DNA of 64,000 nucleotides from an archaeon HR01 (GTDB lineage Archaea; Thermoproteota; Nitrososphaeria_A; Caldarchaeales; Caldarchaeaceae): contig BEHD01000003.1 of the NCBI GenBank assembly GCA_002898355.1, forward strand, positions 54,803 through 118,802, written 5' to 3'. The position numbers were made by a program, and so were the translations under genes. Positions within the stretch are counted from its first letter, which is position 1. Every line of letters starts with the position of its first letter. Below, piece by piece: positions 1-7,898 of the stretch. The notes under the pieces were generated by a model. It was given only the letters and a program-made list of their open reading frames with translations, did not search any database and had not been told where the DNA came from.

Positions 1-400
1 TGTATATCCTGTTTCTCTCCATCCAGTCCTCGGGGAACCTCCTCTTGATAACCTCCGTAAGACCCTCAGACTCTTCGTATGTCAGGGATATTATGGGGGT
101 TGATATCTGCTGGTGGAGTCTTGGGAGTTCAACTATGTTGAACCAGCTTATGACGCATCCGCTTAGGAGAATGACGTTCACGTCATCCCTGTCCAGTTCT
201 GTCCACATCCTAATTATTGCGTCTGTCGCATCCATGCCTCCCACGGTGCAGCTGCCCATCACCACTCCATCTATGAGTAGGTCGGCCCTCTGAACAACAC
301 CCGCCAGTATGGACCTACCTCCCACATCTTTTCTGAAGCTTTCAGCGATACCCAAGGCTCTGATACCCTTCTTCCCAGGCCTTAAACGGCTTTGGAGCAT
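1..400 (-). CDS. DUF99 family protein (5' part; 3' end outside window)
   Basis: The minus-strand reading frame starts with ATG at 400 and stays open to the window edge, so about 133 residues are visible and the C-terminus is missing. Landmarks are KKGIRALGIAES near the N-terminus, then LIDGVVMGSCTVGGMDATDA and VILLSGCVISWFNIV. These are characteristic of the archaeal DUF99 (UPF0215) family, whose function I do not know; a nuclease-like fold has been suggested for it. The ATG follows the TGA of the deacetylase-like gene with no spacer, so the two are almost certainly one operon and may be translationally coupled. Confidence 0.85.
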   Translation of the reverse strand, partial: MLQSRLRPGKKGIRALGIAESFRKDVGGRSILAGVVQRADLLIDGVVMGSCTVGGMDATDAIIRMWTELDRDDVNVILLSGCVISWFNIVELPRLHQQISTPIISLTYEESEGLTEVIKRRFPEDWMERNRIY

Positions 401-1345
401 TCACACCTCTCCCGCTAAACCCTTAACCACGGCTAGCCAAGCACGACCCACATTATCCGGATTGTATCCGCCACCACCCATGGCCAGAACTCTGCCACCG
501 CATTTTCGGTCAGCTATCTCGGCCAGGCGTCTCGCCGCATAGCTGTGAGCTTTCGGAGAGTATTGAAGACTGGTTATGGGATCTCCCTCAACACCGTCGG
601 CACCACATTGGAACAGTATAAAGTCGAACCGGTGCCCTTCTAAAAAATTCTCCACCTCTCTGAAGGCGTTGAAAAACTCTTCGTCGGAAGAGAAGGGAGG
701 TATTGGTATGTTGAGTTTCAGGCCTCTAGCTTTTCCAGTGCCGGTCTCATCCCTGAACCCTGTTCCCGGGTAGAGGGTTCTTCCGTCTTGGTGGATGTCA
801 GCGAATATTAGGCGGTCGTCGTCGTAGAATTCGTAGCAGACGCCGTCTCCGTGATGTGCATCTATATCTATGTAGGCTACATTCGTGATGCCGGCCTTCC
901 GGAGCAGGTATTCTATGGCCACTCCTGCGTCGTTGAAGATGCAGAAGCCGCCAGCCCTGTCCCTTCTGGCGTGGTGGAGCCCACCCATCGGGTTGAAGGC
1001 TTTGACACCCTCATCCAGTACTTTGTCGAGGAGGTGTATGGTTGTTCCTACCACGTAGGCGGCCGCCTCATAACATCCCGGAAAAGCTGGTGTATCACCG
1101 TAATCCAGATAGCCACTCCCGACCTCGGACATCTTTTCGACGAAACTTACATATCTCTCCGTGTGGAAAAGCGTGATCGTCTCCCTTGTAGCCTTGACCG
1201 GCTTGACGTATCTTACGTATCCAAGCTTCTCCGAGTCCAACATCTGATAGAATCTCTCCAGTCTTTGCCTGCCCAGCGGATGGGGGCTGGGAAAACTATA
1301 TCTGAGAAGCTCATCCCCCCTCGCTACTAGAATCGGTCCTGTCAT
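401..1345 (-). CDS. Histone deacetylase / acetoin utilisation (AcuC) family hydrolase
   Basis: This 314-residue protein covers the whole arginase-deacetylase fold. The charge-relay histidines are in GGLHHA (124-125). DIDAHHGDG supplies the zinc ligands Asp162 and His164, and CGADG supplies Asp250. GGGGYN carries the catalytic tyrosine, Tyr294. All key residues of a zinc-dependent deacylase are therefore present. The natural substrate in archaea is uncertain: acetyl-lysine (for example on Alba, encoded at 16176-16460), acetylpolyamines and other amides are all possible. It leads an operon with the DUF99 gene. A TATA-like element about 27 bases before the ATG fits a nearly leaderless transcript. 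Confidence 0.9.
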   Translation of the reverse strand: MTGPILVARGDELLRYSFPSPHPLGRQRLERFYQMLDSEKLGYVRYVKPVKATRETITLFHTERYVSFVEKMSEVGSGYLDYGDTPAFPGCYEAAAYVVGTTIHLLDKVLDEGVKAFNPMGGLHHARRDRAGGFCIFNDAGVAIEYLLRKAGITNVAYIDIDAHHGDGVCYEFYDDDRLIFADIHQDGRTLYPGTGFRDETGTGKARGLKLNIPIPPFSSDEEFFNAFREVENFLEGHRFDFILFQCGADGVEGDPITSLQYSPKAHSYAARRLAEIADRKCGGRVLAMGGGGYNPDNVGRAWLAVVKGLAGEV

Positions 1346-1367
1346 CCATCAATAATATTAAGCGGAT

Positions 1368-1378
1368 ACATTTATACA
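1368..1378 (-). promoter_or_regulatory. TATA-box promoter for the deacetylase-DUF99 operon
   Basis: The minus strand reads TGTATAAATGT, centred about 28 bases upstream of the ATG at 1345. This spacing matches archaeal leaderless or very short-leader promoters. The short gap to the divergent polymerase gene also holds an AATATTAAG element (about 1353-1361) that could serve the plus strand. Confidence 0.55.
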
Positions 1379-1388
1379 TCTATGGGGT

Positions 1389-2482
1389 ATGGGGGCGTCT
1401 AACAGGGTGGTGCTTTTCCTCGACCTTGACCATTTTTTCGCCCAGGTGGAGGAGATTCAGCAGCCGGCCTTAAAGGGTAGACCTGTAGTGGTATGTGTCT
1501 ATTCGGGGAGAACGGAGACTAGCGGGGTCGTCAGCTCAGCCAACTACGAGGCCAGGTCCTATGGAGTGAGGGCGGGTATGCCGATCGCTAGAGCCCTACG
1601 CCTACTGCCTCCTACAGCCGTCTTCCTCCCCGCAAGGCTCCAGCTCTATTCCAGCTACTCCGAGGGGGTGATGGCTATTTTATCCCAGTACTCGGACAAG
1701 CTCTCGGTTGAGAGTGTCGATGAGGCAGCTGTTGATATTACGGATAGGGTTGGTGGGGATTTCTCCAAGGCGGAGGAGCTTGCCAGAGAGCTTAAGGAGA
1801 GGATTAGGTCTGAGATGGGTTTAAGATGTAGTGTGGGTGTGGCGCCCAACCGGATAGTGGCGAAGGTTGCGGCCGACTCGTCCAAGCCTGACGGGTTGAA
1901 GGTGGTTAGGCCTGAAGAAGTGCGTAGCTTTCTCGCTGGCTTGGATGTGGAGGCACTGCCTGGGGTGGGAAGGAAGCTCGGCCGCATGCTTAAGGGGTTG
2001 GGTGTTGAAACGGTGGGAAAGCTTGCTGAGATGGAGCCTACACCGCTTATCCCCATAGTCGGCCGCAGGAGAGCCATCCAGCTGATAATGGCCGCTAGGG
2101 GGAATCTGACCAGCCCATCAAGCCTAGGGGGCCGAGAAAGCAGGTAAGCAGAATAGTCACTCTAAAGGAGGATACTCGGGATGTTGGGGAGGTTATGGAA
2201 CGGGTTACACCATTAATTAACGAGTTAAAGTCTAAAATCGAAGGGTCAGGTATGCGGGCTGAAACGGTGGGCTTGATTGTGGTGTCCACAGAGCTTAAAC
2301 TACTAACCCGGCAGAAAACGCTTCCAACAAGCATCTCCGACAAAGAGGTTGTGGAAATCGTCAGGAGGATGTTGAGGCAGCTTCTGGAGGAGATGCCTGA
2401 GCTGATGATTAGGAGGGTGGGTGTGAGATTTTCGGGTTTGAGAACCCATACTGGGCAGGAAAGTCTCACATCCTTCCTCTAG
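1389..2482 (+). CDS. dinB: Y-family DNA polymerase IV (Dpo4/DinB), reading frame broken by a one-base shift
   Basis: This is a translesion polymerase. Frame one (1389-2147) carries FLDLDHFFAQVEE with catalytic aspartates 12 and 14, SVESVDEAAVDIT with the other palm carboxylates, and the thumb HhH LPGVGRKLGRML. It then runs into an artificial tail and a stop at 2145-2147. The little-finger domain (RIVTLKEDTRD and onward) continues in the -1 frame to 2482. The frames connect at a run of five G (2098-2102); six G would restore ARGESDQPIKPRGPRKQVSRI. The protein ends in QESLTSFL, a good PCNA-interacting box. An intact partner domain and PIP box argue for a sequencing error or a very recent mutation rather than old decay; programmed -1 slippage is less likely. 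Confidence 0.85.
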
Positions 2483-2500
2483 CTGTGATAGGTGTGGTGG

Positions 2501-2893
2501 ATGCTGATAAATATCCGGAGATTTGTGAGGTTCAGTCTTGTAGGTGTTTCGGGGGTAGCGGTCAATCAGGGGTTACTGTTTCTCCTCACAAATTATGTTT
2601 TAGGCGAGAGACTATATTTGGCCGCCGCTGTGATAAGCACAGAGATGTCGGTTCTCAACAATTTTATCTGGAACGAGGTCTGGACCTTCAAAGATAAACA
2701 TTATAGCAATAGTGTCTATGGAAGGCTTTTAAAGTTTCACGGCTCTAGGCTATTGGGGATATTGATCGGCCTAGTGATTCTTTACATCCTCACCGATGTG
2801 ATGGGAATCCACTATCTATTCTCCAACCTGGCCTCGATAGCCGCCTCCACAATAGTCAACTACCTCACCAGCGATTTGTGGGTTTGGAGATAA
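2501..2893 (+). CDS. GtrA-like four-helix membrane protein
   Basis: This is a small hydrophobic protein of about 130 residues with four predicted transmembrane helices. It begins RRFVRFSLVGVSGVAVNQG, the typical GtrA/DPMS opening, and has the family's FIWNEVWTF and NYLTSDLWVW segments. GtrA-like proteins are thought to help move lipid-linked sugars across membranes or to accompany dolichol-phosphate mannosyl transferases. No glycosyltransferase is adjacent, so the partner is unknown. I prefer the ATG at 2501, which is preceded by GGTGTGGTGG; an in-frame GTG at 2492 would add three residues. Confidence 0.8.
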   Translation: MLINIRRFVRFSLVGVSGVAVNQGLLFLLTNYVLGERLYLAAAVISTEMSVLNNFIWNEVWTFKDKHYSNSVYGRLLKFHGSRLLGILIGLVILYILTDVMGIHYLFSNLASIAASTIVNYLTSDLWVWR

Positions 2894-2917
2894 GCCCCTA
2901 ATGCATGGATATATAAC

Positions 2918-3523
2918 TTGAGGGGGAAGCGTGAATACGTCTTGAACTCCAGAAAAGTCGCTGCCGCAGCCGTCTTCACCGCCGTAGGGCTGGCTATCTC
3001 ACCCCTGTCCTTTGAATGGCTCGGAACCAGGGCGTTTCCAGGCCAGCACCTAGTAAACGTGCTGTCTGGGACGTTGCTCGGACCCCTTTGGGCGGTGGCG
3101 GTATCCATAGCCGTGGGAACCATCAGGTTAGCGATGGGGACAGGGACGGTTTTCGCATATCCCGGCGGTATACCTGGAGCCATAGCCGTCAGCCTGGCCT
3201 TCTTCTTAACATCCAAGTTCACCCGCCCCAGCATGAGGTATTTGGCATCTTTTGCAGAGCCTTTGGGGACCGTATTAGTGGGTGGAACCCTCTCTCTACT
3301 GGTCGTGGCGCCTCTTCTAGGGCCTGGCGTGGGGCCTTCGGCAGCACTTCTAAGAAGCCTCGAAAATTTCGGGCCATACACCGCCCTCCTAATCTTGTGG
3401 GGTGGCTGGTTCACCAGTTCTATTATAGGCTCTATACTGGGATACTTCCTCCTAGTGGCCGCCCATAAATACGGCGTCCTAGGCAGGATGTACACCTCTG
3501 CCAGGGCAGGGTCTAGGAGATGA
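2918..3523 (+). CDS. thiW: ThiW, substrate-binding (S) component of an ECF-type thiamine-precursor transporter
   Basis: This membrane protein of about 200 residues has five or six hydrophobic segments. Family hallmarks are KVAAAAVFTAVGLAISPL at the start, AFPGQHLVNVLSGTLLGP, GTGTVFAYPGG and FAEPLGTVLVGG. ThiW proteins are S components that bind the thiazole precursor of thiamine and borrow a shared ECF module, which is not in this window. The start is uncertain: TTG at 2918, or TTG at 2942 just before the conserved NSRKVAAAA. The stop overlaps the next start by four bases (ATGA). The thiDN gene three genes downstream supports a role in thiamine supply. Confidence 0.85.
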   Translation: MRGKREYVLNSRKVAAAAVFTAVGLAISPLSFEWLGTRAFPGQHLVNVLSGTLLGPLWAVAVSIAVGTIRLAMGTGTVFAYPGGIPGAIAVSLAFFLTSKFTRPSMRYLASFAEPLGTVLVGGTLSLLVVAPLLGPGVGPSAALLRSLENFGPYTALLILWGGWFTSSIIGSILGYFLLVAAHKYGVLGRMYTSARAGSRR

Positions 3524-4077
3524 TACGCCCTCCACCCTTGGGTGATATACTCGGCAGGCGAACACTCATCTATGGCGACGTTGGTGTGGGAAAGTCCCAG
3601 CTCCTAGCCGAGATAATCGGCCAACTCGTGGAAAAAGGGTATGGGGAGGAGATAACTGTGGTGGATATGGCCCCGAAAAAGATAGGAAAGGCCGGCGGAG
3701 AGATAACGATGTACTTGGATGTAGTCGGACTCCGATATCTCAGGCCGTCACACATATACGCTCCAAGACTCCAAGCCTGCAACCCTGACGACTTGGGGAG
3801 ATATGTCAAGGCGAATGTTGAATCATTAGATAAACTGTTGGAGAAGTATAAGATAGCACCCACAAGGGTCTTAGCAGTTAATGACGTATCGATTTACCTA
3901 CAGGGCCGTACAGCCGCCCAACTCATAGAGGTCTTAAAGCTCTCAGAGACCTTCATCGGCTCCTGCTATTATGGACACTCCTTGGACGAGGATTATGGGA
4001 CGGGGGTCTCGGCTTGGGAGAGAAGGCAGGTTGAGGAGCTAATAAGATGGGTTGACAACCCCATATATGTCTCCTAG
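3520..4077 (+). CDS. P-loop NTPase of unknown function
   Basis: This 185-residue protein has a clear Walker A motif, GDVGVGKS, at residues 19-26. A hydrophobic strand ending in asparate (RVLAVNDVS, about 113-121) could be Walker B. No membrane segments or further domains are visible. It overlaps thiW by four bases, and its stop abuts the GTG of the GlmU-like gene, so it is embedded in the operon and its translation is probably coupled. I do not recognise a characterised family. It is too small for an ABC ATPase and lacks the LSGGQ signature, so it is not the missing ECF ATPase. A nucleotide-dependent regulatory or kinase-like role is possible. Confidence 0.6.
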   Translation: MIRPPPLGDILGRRTLIYGDVGVGKSQLLAEIIGQLVEKGYGEEITVVDMAPKKIGKAGGEITMYLDVVGLRYLRPSHIYAPRLQACNPDDLGRYVKANVESLDKLLEKYKIAPTRVLAVNDVSIYLQGRTAAQLIEVLKLSETFIGSCYYGHSLDEDYGTGVSAWERRQVEELIRWVDNPIYVS

Positions 4078-5355
4078 GTGCTTCCGCCGATGCTGTTGGG
4101 GGTTTTCGAGGATAGGTTCTGGAGGAATTTCACACCCTTAACCCTCACAAGGCCTTCCTTCAACCTTCTCATAGGGACCTCAACCCTGCTGGAAAAGATT
4201 ATCAAGTCTCTAGGCTATTCAGGTAGGGTATACCTCTTCACGAGGAGATATCTTGGGGGTGTTCTCTCCGAAAACTTCGGGGACTGGCCTGTCAACAAAC
4301 CCGAGTCGGTAGACGACACCATACTAATGGTCAACGGGCTTCTACTACCTGATAGGGAGTTTGCGGAGAAGGCCTTAAAACTTGAGGTAGGAGAGGGCCT
4401 AATCCACGGGGAAAGGATTATCGCTGCGTGCATCAGTCCCCGGAATCTAACCAGCTTCCTAGAGGGGGTCGAAAGCTCTGAACCGAGGAAGCTTCTAAAT
4501 AAAGCATACGAGTATGCGGGCGCCAAAACTCTGAGATACCTGTGGGATATTATCAACCTCAACCACGAGATGATAGTGTTTGAATGGGAGAGGCCCGAAG
4601 GTTTGGCCGAGCTGGATTCCACGGTCAAAATCCTCGGAGACCAGTCCATGATAGCGCTGGGTGAAGGGGCCTCGGTGGAGGGATACGCCGTCTTGGATAC
4701 CCGCAGCGGGCCCATCTACATCGGAGGCGGGACCGTTGTAAAGCCATTTTCAAGGCTTGAGGGGCCTCTCTGGATTGGTCGCAACTGTTTGATAGAGTCG
4801 TCGATAGTTAAAGGCGGGACATCAATCGGAGATAACTCGAGGGTGGGTGGGGAGGTGGAGGCATCAGTCATCCAGGGCCATTCCAATAAGAGGCATCTAG
4901 GATATCTAGGGCATAGCTACGTGGGTGAATGGGTTAACATAGGTGCTGGAACAAATATCTCCAACCTTAAAAACACCTACGGCACCCAGAGAGTTCTCAT
5001 AGAGGGGAGGAGAGTCGATACAGGGAGGGTTTTCCTGGGATGTTTTATAGGGGACCACGCCAAAACAGCCATCGGCGTCCAGATAGCGAGCGCAAAACTT
5101 GTAGGGGTTTCGTCACATGTATATGCTGACGCACCCCAATATATTCCGTCTTTTACCGCATCCACTGGTGATGGGCTTGTGGAGATCTTCATCGAGTCCG
5201 CCATCGAGACCGCCAAGAGGATGATGGGGAGGAGGGGCCGAACCCTCACCCCAGCCTACGAGGAGATGCTTAGAGAAGTCCACTCACTGACTGAGGATGA
5301 TAGGATGAGATTCGGGGTTGAGAAGAGATGGCTCGGCTCAAGACATGGTTTTTAA
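4078..5355 (+). CDS. GlmU-like sugar nucleotidyltransferase / N-acetyltransferase (alternative bifunctional type)
   Basis: This 425-residue protein starts with GTG. The N-terminus FEDRFWRNFTPLTLTRPSFNLLIG matches the variant GlmU-type family first described from Bacteroidetes, where RP(S/A)F(D/N)LR.G replaces the classical pyrophosphorylase loop. From about residue 190 come hexapeptide repeats of a left-handed beta helix (IYIGGGTVVKP, WIGRNCLIESS, GTSIGDNSRVGG, YVGEWVNIGAGTNISNLK), an acyltransferase scaffold. The family is predicted to make UDP-N-acetylglucosamine or a related nucleotide sugar. Its place between the P-loop gene and thiDN is not explained by thiamine metabolism; cell-surface glycan supply is more likely. 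Substrate specificity is inference. Confidence 0.75.
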   Translation: MLPPMLLGVFEDRFWRNFTPLTLTRPSFNLLIGTSTLLEKIIKSLGYSGRVYLFTRRYLGGVLSENFGDWPVNKPESVDDTILMVNGLLLPDREFAEKALKLEVGEGLIHGERIIAACISPRNLTSFLEGVESSEPRKLLNKAYEYAGAKTLRYLWDIINLNHEMIVFEWERPEGLAELDSTVKILGDQSMIALGEGASVEGYAVLDTRSGPIYIGGGTVVKPFSRLEGPLWIGRNCLIESSIVKGGTSIGDNSRVGGEVEASVIQGHSNKRHLGYLGHSYVGEWVNIGAGTNISNLKNTYGTQRVLIEGRRVDTGRVFLGCFIGDHAKTAIGVQIASAKLVGVSSHVYADAPQYIPSFTASTGDGLVEIFIESAIETAKRMMGRRGRTLTPAYEEMLREVHSLTEDDRMRFGVEKRWLGSRHGF

Positions 5356-6772
5356 TAGGATGTATCAGCTATCCCATGGGTTGTGGAGGGTTAGAAGGGC
5401 TTTAACAGTGGCGGGCTCGGACTCGGGGGGCGGGGCCGGGATACAGGCAGACCTGAAAACCTTCTCCTCGTACGGACTCCATGGAATGAGTGCGATTACA
5501 TGCATCACAGCCCAGAACACCGAGAAGGTTGCGGCAATTCACGTCGTACCAGCCGAGATTGTGAGGGAGCAGATAAGGGTTGTGGTTGATGACATAGGGG
5601 TTGACGCCGTTAAGACCGGGATGCTGTACAGCGCCGACATCATAGAGGCGGTCTCCTACGAGCTTAGGAGGGTTGAGGCCCCCATAGTGGTGGACCCCGT
5701 GGCTGTGGCCAAGAGCGGGGCCCGCCTACTCACGGAGAGAGCTGTCAAAACTCTCATAGAAAGGCTTGTTCCCATAGCAACTGTTGTAACACCTAATGCT
5801 TATGAGGCCGAACTGCTCACTGGCCAGCAGATAAGCGACTTTGACGGGCAGGTGAGGGCTGCCAAAGCCCTCTCGGAGATGGGCGCCCAGGCGGTGGTGG
5901 TTAAGGGTGGGCATCTTGCAGGTGACAGCGTAGTTGATGTGCTATACTATCGGGGACGTGTTGTAAGTCTTGAGGCCCAGAGAATCCAGACCAGAGACAC
6001 GCATGGAACGGGGTGTGTTTTCGCCTCAGCGATAGCGGCCGGGCTGGCCAAGGGATACAACGTTGTGGAAGCCGTTGAGATGGCTAAGAAATTTGTCACC
6101 GAGTCAATAGCCCACGCTTTAAGACTTGGGAGAGGCCATGGGCCGGTCCATCCCACCGGCGCAACCTATGAAAACAGCGAGAGGTTCAAGGTTTTGTCGA
6201 GCCTCCGTAGGGCTGTCCAGCTCCTCACATCATCGGATAAGGTCGCCCGGCTCATACCTGAAAGCCAGTCCAACATAGCCATGGCCATCGAGGGGGCTGC
6301 CGGGCTTGAAGATGTCGCAGCACTACCTGGAAGGATGGTCCGTGTCGGCGAGTATGTCAAACCTGTCATGGAGCCATGGTTCGGCTGTTCGAGACATGTA
6401 GCCAGCGCAGTTCTTACAGTGTTGAAACATGACCCGAAGATGAGAAGTGCCATGAACATCAGGTATGGTGAGGATATTCTGGAGGCCGCTGAGAGGCTGG
6501 GGCTGGTTATCTCAAGCTACGATAGGCGGGCTGAGCCTGAGGAGATAAAGCATGTGGAGGGGATGACAATTCCCTGGGGTGTGGAGCAGGCTGTCAAGGG
6601 CCTGGGAGCTGTCCCCGACATAATCTACCACACAGGAGACGTGGGGAAGGAGGCTATGACACTCGTGTTTGGGGTAGATGCCGTGGATGTCGCCCTAAAG
6701 GTATTAAAGATAGCGGATAAGGTCGGCGAAAAAAATAACATCCTTAAGGAGGCATCCTCCGACGATATGTGA
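5345..6772 (+). CDS. thiDN: Bifunctional HMP/HMP-phosphate kinase and thiamine-phosphate synthase (ThiD-ThiN fusion)
   Basis: The N-terminal half is Thi[22 protein letters not shown] at the start, then [25 protein letters not shown] and the anion hole DTHGTGC. It phosphorylates hydroxymethylpyrimidine twice. The C-terminal ~190 residues are ThiN, with [40 protein letters not shown] and [11 protein letters not shown]. ThiN joins pyrimidine and thiazole phosphates into thiamine phosphate and replaces ThiE in many archaea. I chose the ATG at 5345, which overlaps the preceding stop; ATG 5360 or TTG 5378 would also keep ThiD whole. With thiW upstream this forms a thiamine salvage/synthesis unit. 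Confidence 0.93.
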   Translation: MVFNRMYQLSHGLWRVRRALTVAGSDSGGGAGIQADLKTFSSYGLHGMSAITCITAQNTEKVAAIHVVPAEIVREQIRVVVDDIGVDAVKTGMLYSADIIEAVSYELRRVEAPIVVDPVAVAKSGARLLTERAVKTLIERLVPIATVVTPNAYEAELLTGQQISDFDGQVRAAKALSEMGAQAVVVKGGHLAGDSVVDVLYYRGRVVSLEAQRIQTRDTHGTGCVFASAIAAGLAKGYNVVEAVEMAKKFVTESIAHALRLGRGHGPVHPTGATYENSERFKVLSSLRRAVQLLTSSDKVARLIPESQSNIAMAIEGAAGLEDVAALPGRMVRVGEYVKPVMEPWFGCSRHVASAVLTVLKHDPKMRSAMNIRYGEDILEAAERLGLVISSYDRRAEPEEIKHVEGMTIPWGVEQAVKGLGAVPDIIYHTGDVGKEAMTLVFGVDAVDVALKVLKIADKVGEKNNILKEASSDDM

Positions 6773-6773
6773 C

Positions 6774-7202
6774 ATGGATGTTAGCAGGCTAGGCCTCGTC
6801 ACCGTGGCGTTGCTGTTCTCGACGATAGTCCTGGGCGGGTATGTAAGCCAGATAGGGGCTGGAATGGCCTGCCCCGACTGGCCCCTATGCCCCCTCACCC
6901 TGGACCACTTCGTGGTGGCCGAGTTCGCCCACAGGATAGTGGCCTTCGCATCCTTCCTATCAGCCCTAACAATGTTCATAACAGTGGCCGGGAACAGGGG
7001 TTCAACACCTCCAAGGATAAGAAAGCTCGTCTCCGCCGGCTTCACCCTCCTGATCGTCCAAGTTTTTCTCCTAGGCTCATCCGTCATATACACGGCACTC
7101 CAACCCCTACTGGTCACAGCCCATCTCGGCGTGGCGGTATCAGTCTTCACCCTCTACGCCATGGCGTATTACAGCCTTGAAATGATAAACCGCGAAAAGT
7201 AA
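6774..7202 (+). CDS. ctaA: Half-size heme A synthase (CtaA/COX15 family)
   Basis: This 142-residue protein has four transmembrane helices, half the usual eight of CtaA/COX15. The first loop holds GAGMACPDWPLCP with the conserved cysteines 33 and 39. EFAHR (from about 49) and AHLGVAVS near residue 118 give the heme-liganding histidines. Half-length, four-helix heme A synthases are known from hyperthermophilic crenarchaea such as Aeropyrum and probably act as dimers. The enzyme turns heme O into heme A for the oxidase encoded just downstream. It starts one base after the thiDN stop, which links thiamine and respiratory genes in one transcript. Confidence 0.88.
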   Translation: MDVSRLGLVTVALLFSTIVLGGYVSQIGAGMACPDWPLCPLTLDHFVVAEFAHRIVAFASFLSALTMFITVAGNRGSTPPRIRKLVSAGFTLLIVQVFLLGSSVIYTALQPLLVTAHLGVAVSVFTLYAMAYYSLEMINREK

Positions 7203-7219
7203 AAATCATCGGAAAAAGA

Positions 7220-7480
7220 ATGACATCGGAAGACATGGAGAACGTGAAACTGACAGGCAAGGACTATGGGGTTTTCGCTTTGATAGTTGCTGTTTTATTT
7301 GTTGTGATTCTCTTGATGGGTGATTTCGGGATGCTGTATAAGCCTCTAACAGCACAGACAGCTAGGATAGCCCCAATCTACCAGTTTATCTATATATCCG
7401 GGGCTGCGGTTGGGAGCCTATTCATGGGAGCACTTTTCTGGATGATTTGGAGGTTCAGGGAGAAGGAGGGTGGTGGATAG
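7220..7480 (+). CDS. Small two-helix membrane protein of the oxidase operon (split COX2 N-terminus or accessory subunit)
   Basis: This 86-residue protein has two hydrophobic helices, about residues 17-35 (FALIVAVLFVVILLMGDFG) and 55-75, ending in MIWRFREKEGGG. That end resembles the helix-to-periplasm exit of cytochrome oxidase subunit II. It ends directly before coxB (TAG then ATG). Because coxB has only one membrane helix, this protein may provide the missing anchor or act as a separate small subunit. No metal ligands are visible. Function is inferred from position. Confidence 0.65.
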   Translation: MTSEDMENVKLTGKDYGVFALIVAVLFVVILLMGDFGMLYKPLTAQTARIAPIYQFIYISGAAVGSLFMGALFWMIWRFREKEGGG

Positions 7481-7897
7481 ATGGAGAGGGCGAAACTCGT
7501 TGAGCGGGTTACGATTATTGGTGCGATACTTCTATTCGCCTACATTGGATATACCTCATATGCTGTCCTGCAGGAGATTGAGAACCCCCAGCAGCCCTAC
7601 GACCTACTGGTGAAGGTGAACGCAAGACAGTTTGCGTGGGAGTTCGTCTACCCTGACGGCTCCGTATCCCCCGAGCTGAGGGTCAAAGCAGGCCAGACGG
7701 TCAGGTTGGAGCTACACTCCGGCGATGTGATACACAGCCTGTTTATCAGGGATTTCCAGCTGAAGAAGGATGTGGTGCCTGGCAGGACCAACGTGGTATA
7801 TCTGACGCCCCTTGTTCCCGGGAGGTATGTGATACAGTGCGCCGAGTTCTGTGGTAGGGGCCACTACTCCATGGTGACATATCTGGTGGTGGAGTGA
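7481..7897 (+). CDS. coxB: Cytochrome c oxidase subunit II, CuA-binding
   Basis: This 138-residue protein has one N-terminal membrane helix (about 10-30) and a cupredoxin domain facing outward. The full CuA set is visible: His85 in VIHSLF, then CAEFCGRGHYSM giving Cys120, Glu122 (backbone), Cys124, His128 and Met131. It accepts electrons from a soluble donor, possibly the blue copper protein at 18403-18831, and passes them to subunit I. It is short for the family (usually over 200 residues) because it lacks the first helix of the classical two-helix hairpin, as in Thermus ba3-type enzymes. It sits between the small helix gene and coxA. Confidence 0.93.
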   Translation: MERAKLVERVTIIGAILLFAYIGYTSYAVLQEIENPQQPYDLLVKVNARQFAWEFVYPDGSVSPELRVKAGQTVRLELHSGDVIHSLFIRDFQLKKDVVPGRTNVVYLTPLVPGRYVIQCAEFCGRGHYSMVTYLVVE

Positions 7898-7898
7898 G

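Noticed and set aside
851..1330. Plus-strand 159-residue frame opposite the deacetylase
   Set aside because: Fully overlaps the deacetylase with all catalytic motifs; no independent evidence.
2894..2917. TPP riboswitch ahead of thiW
   Set aside because: The gap is far too short and lacks the CUGAGA-type core.
7220..7480. Subunit III of cytochrome oxidase
   Set aside because: Only two helices and no subunit III motifs; subunit III normally has five to seven helices.
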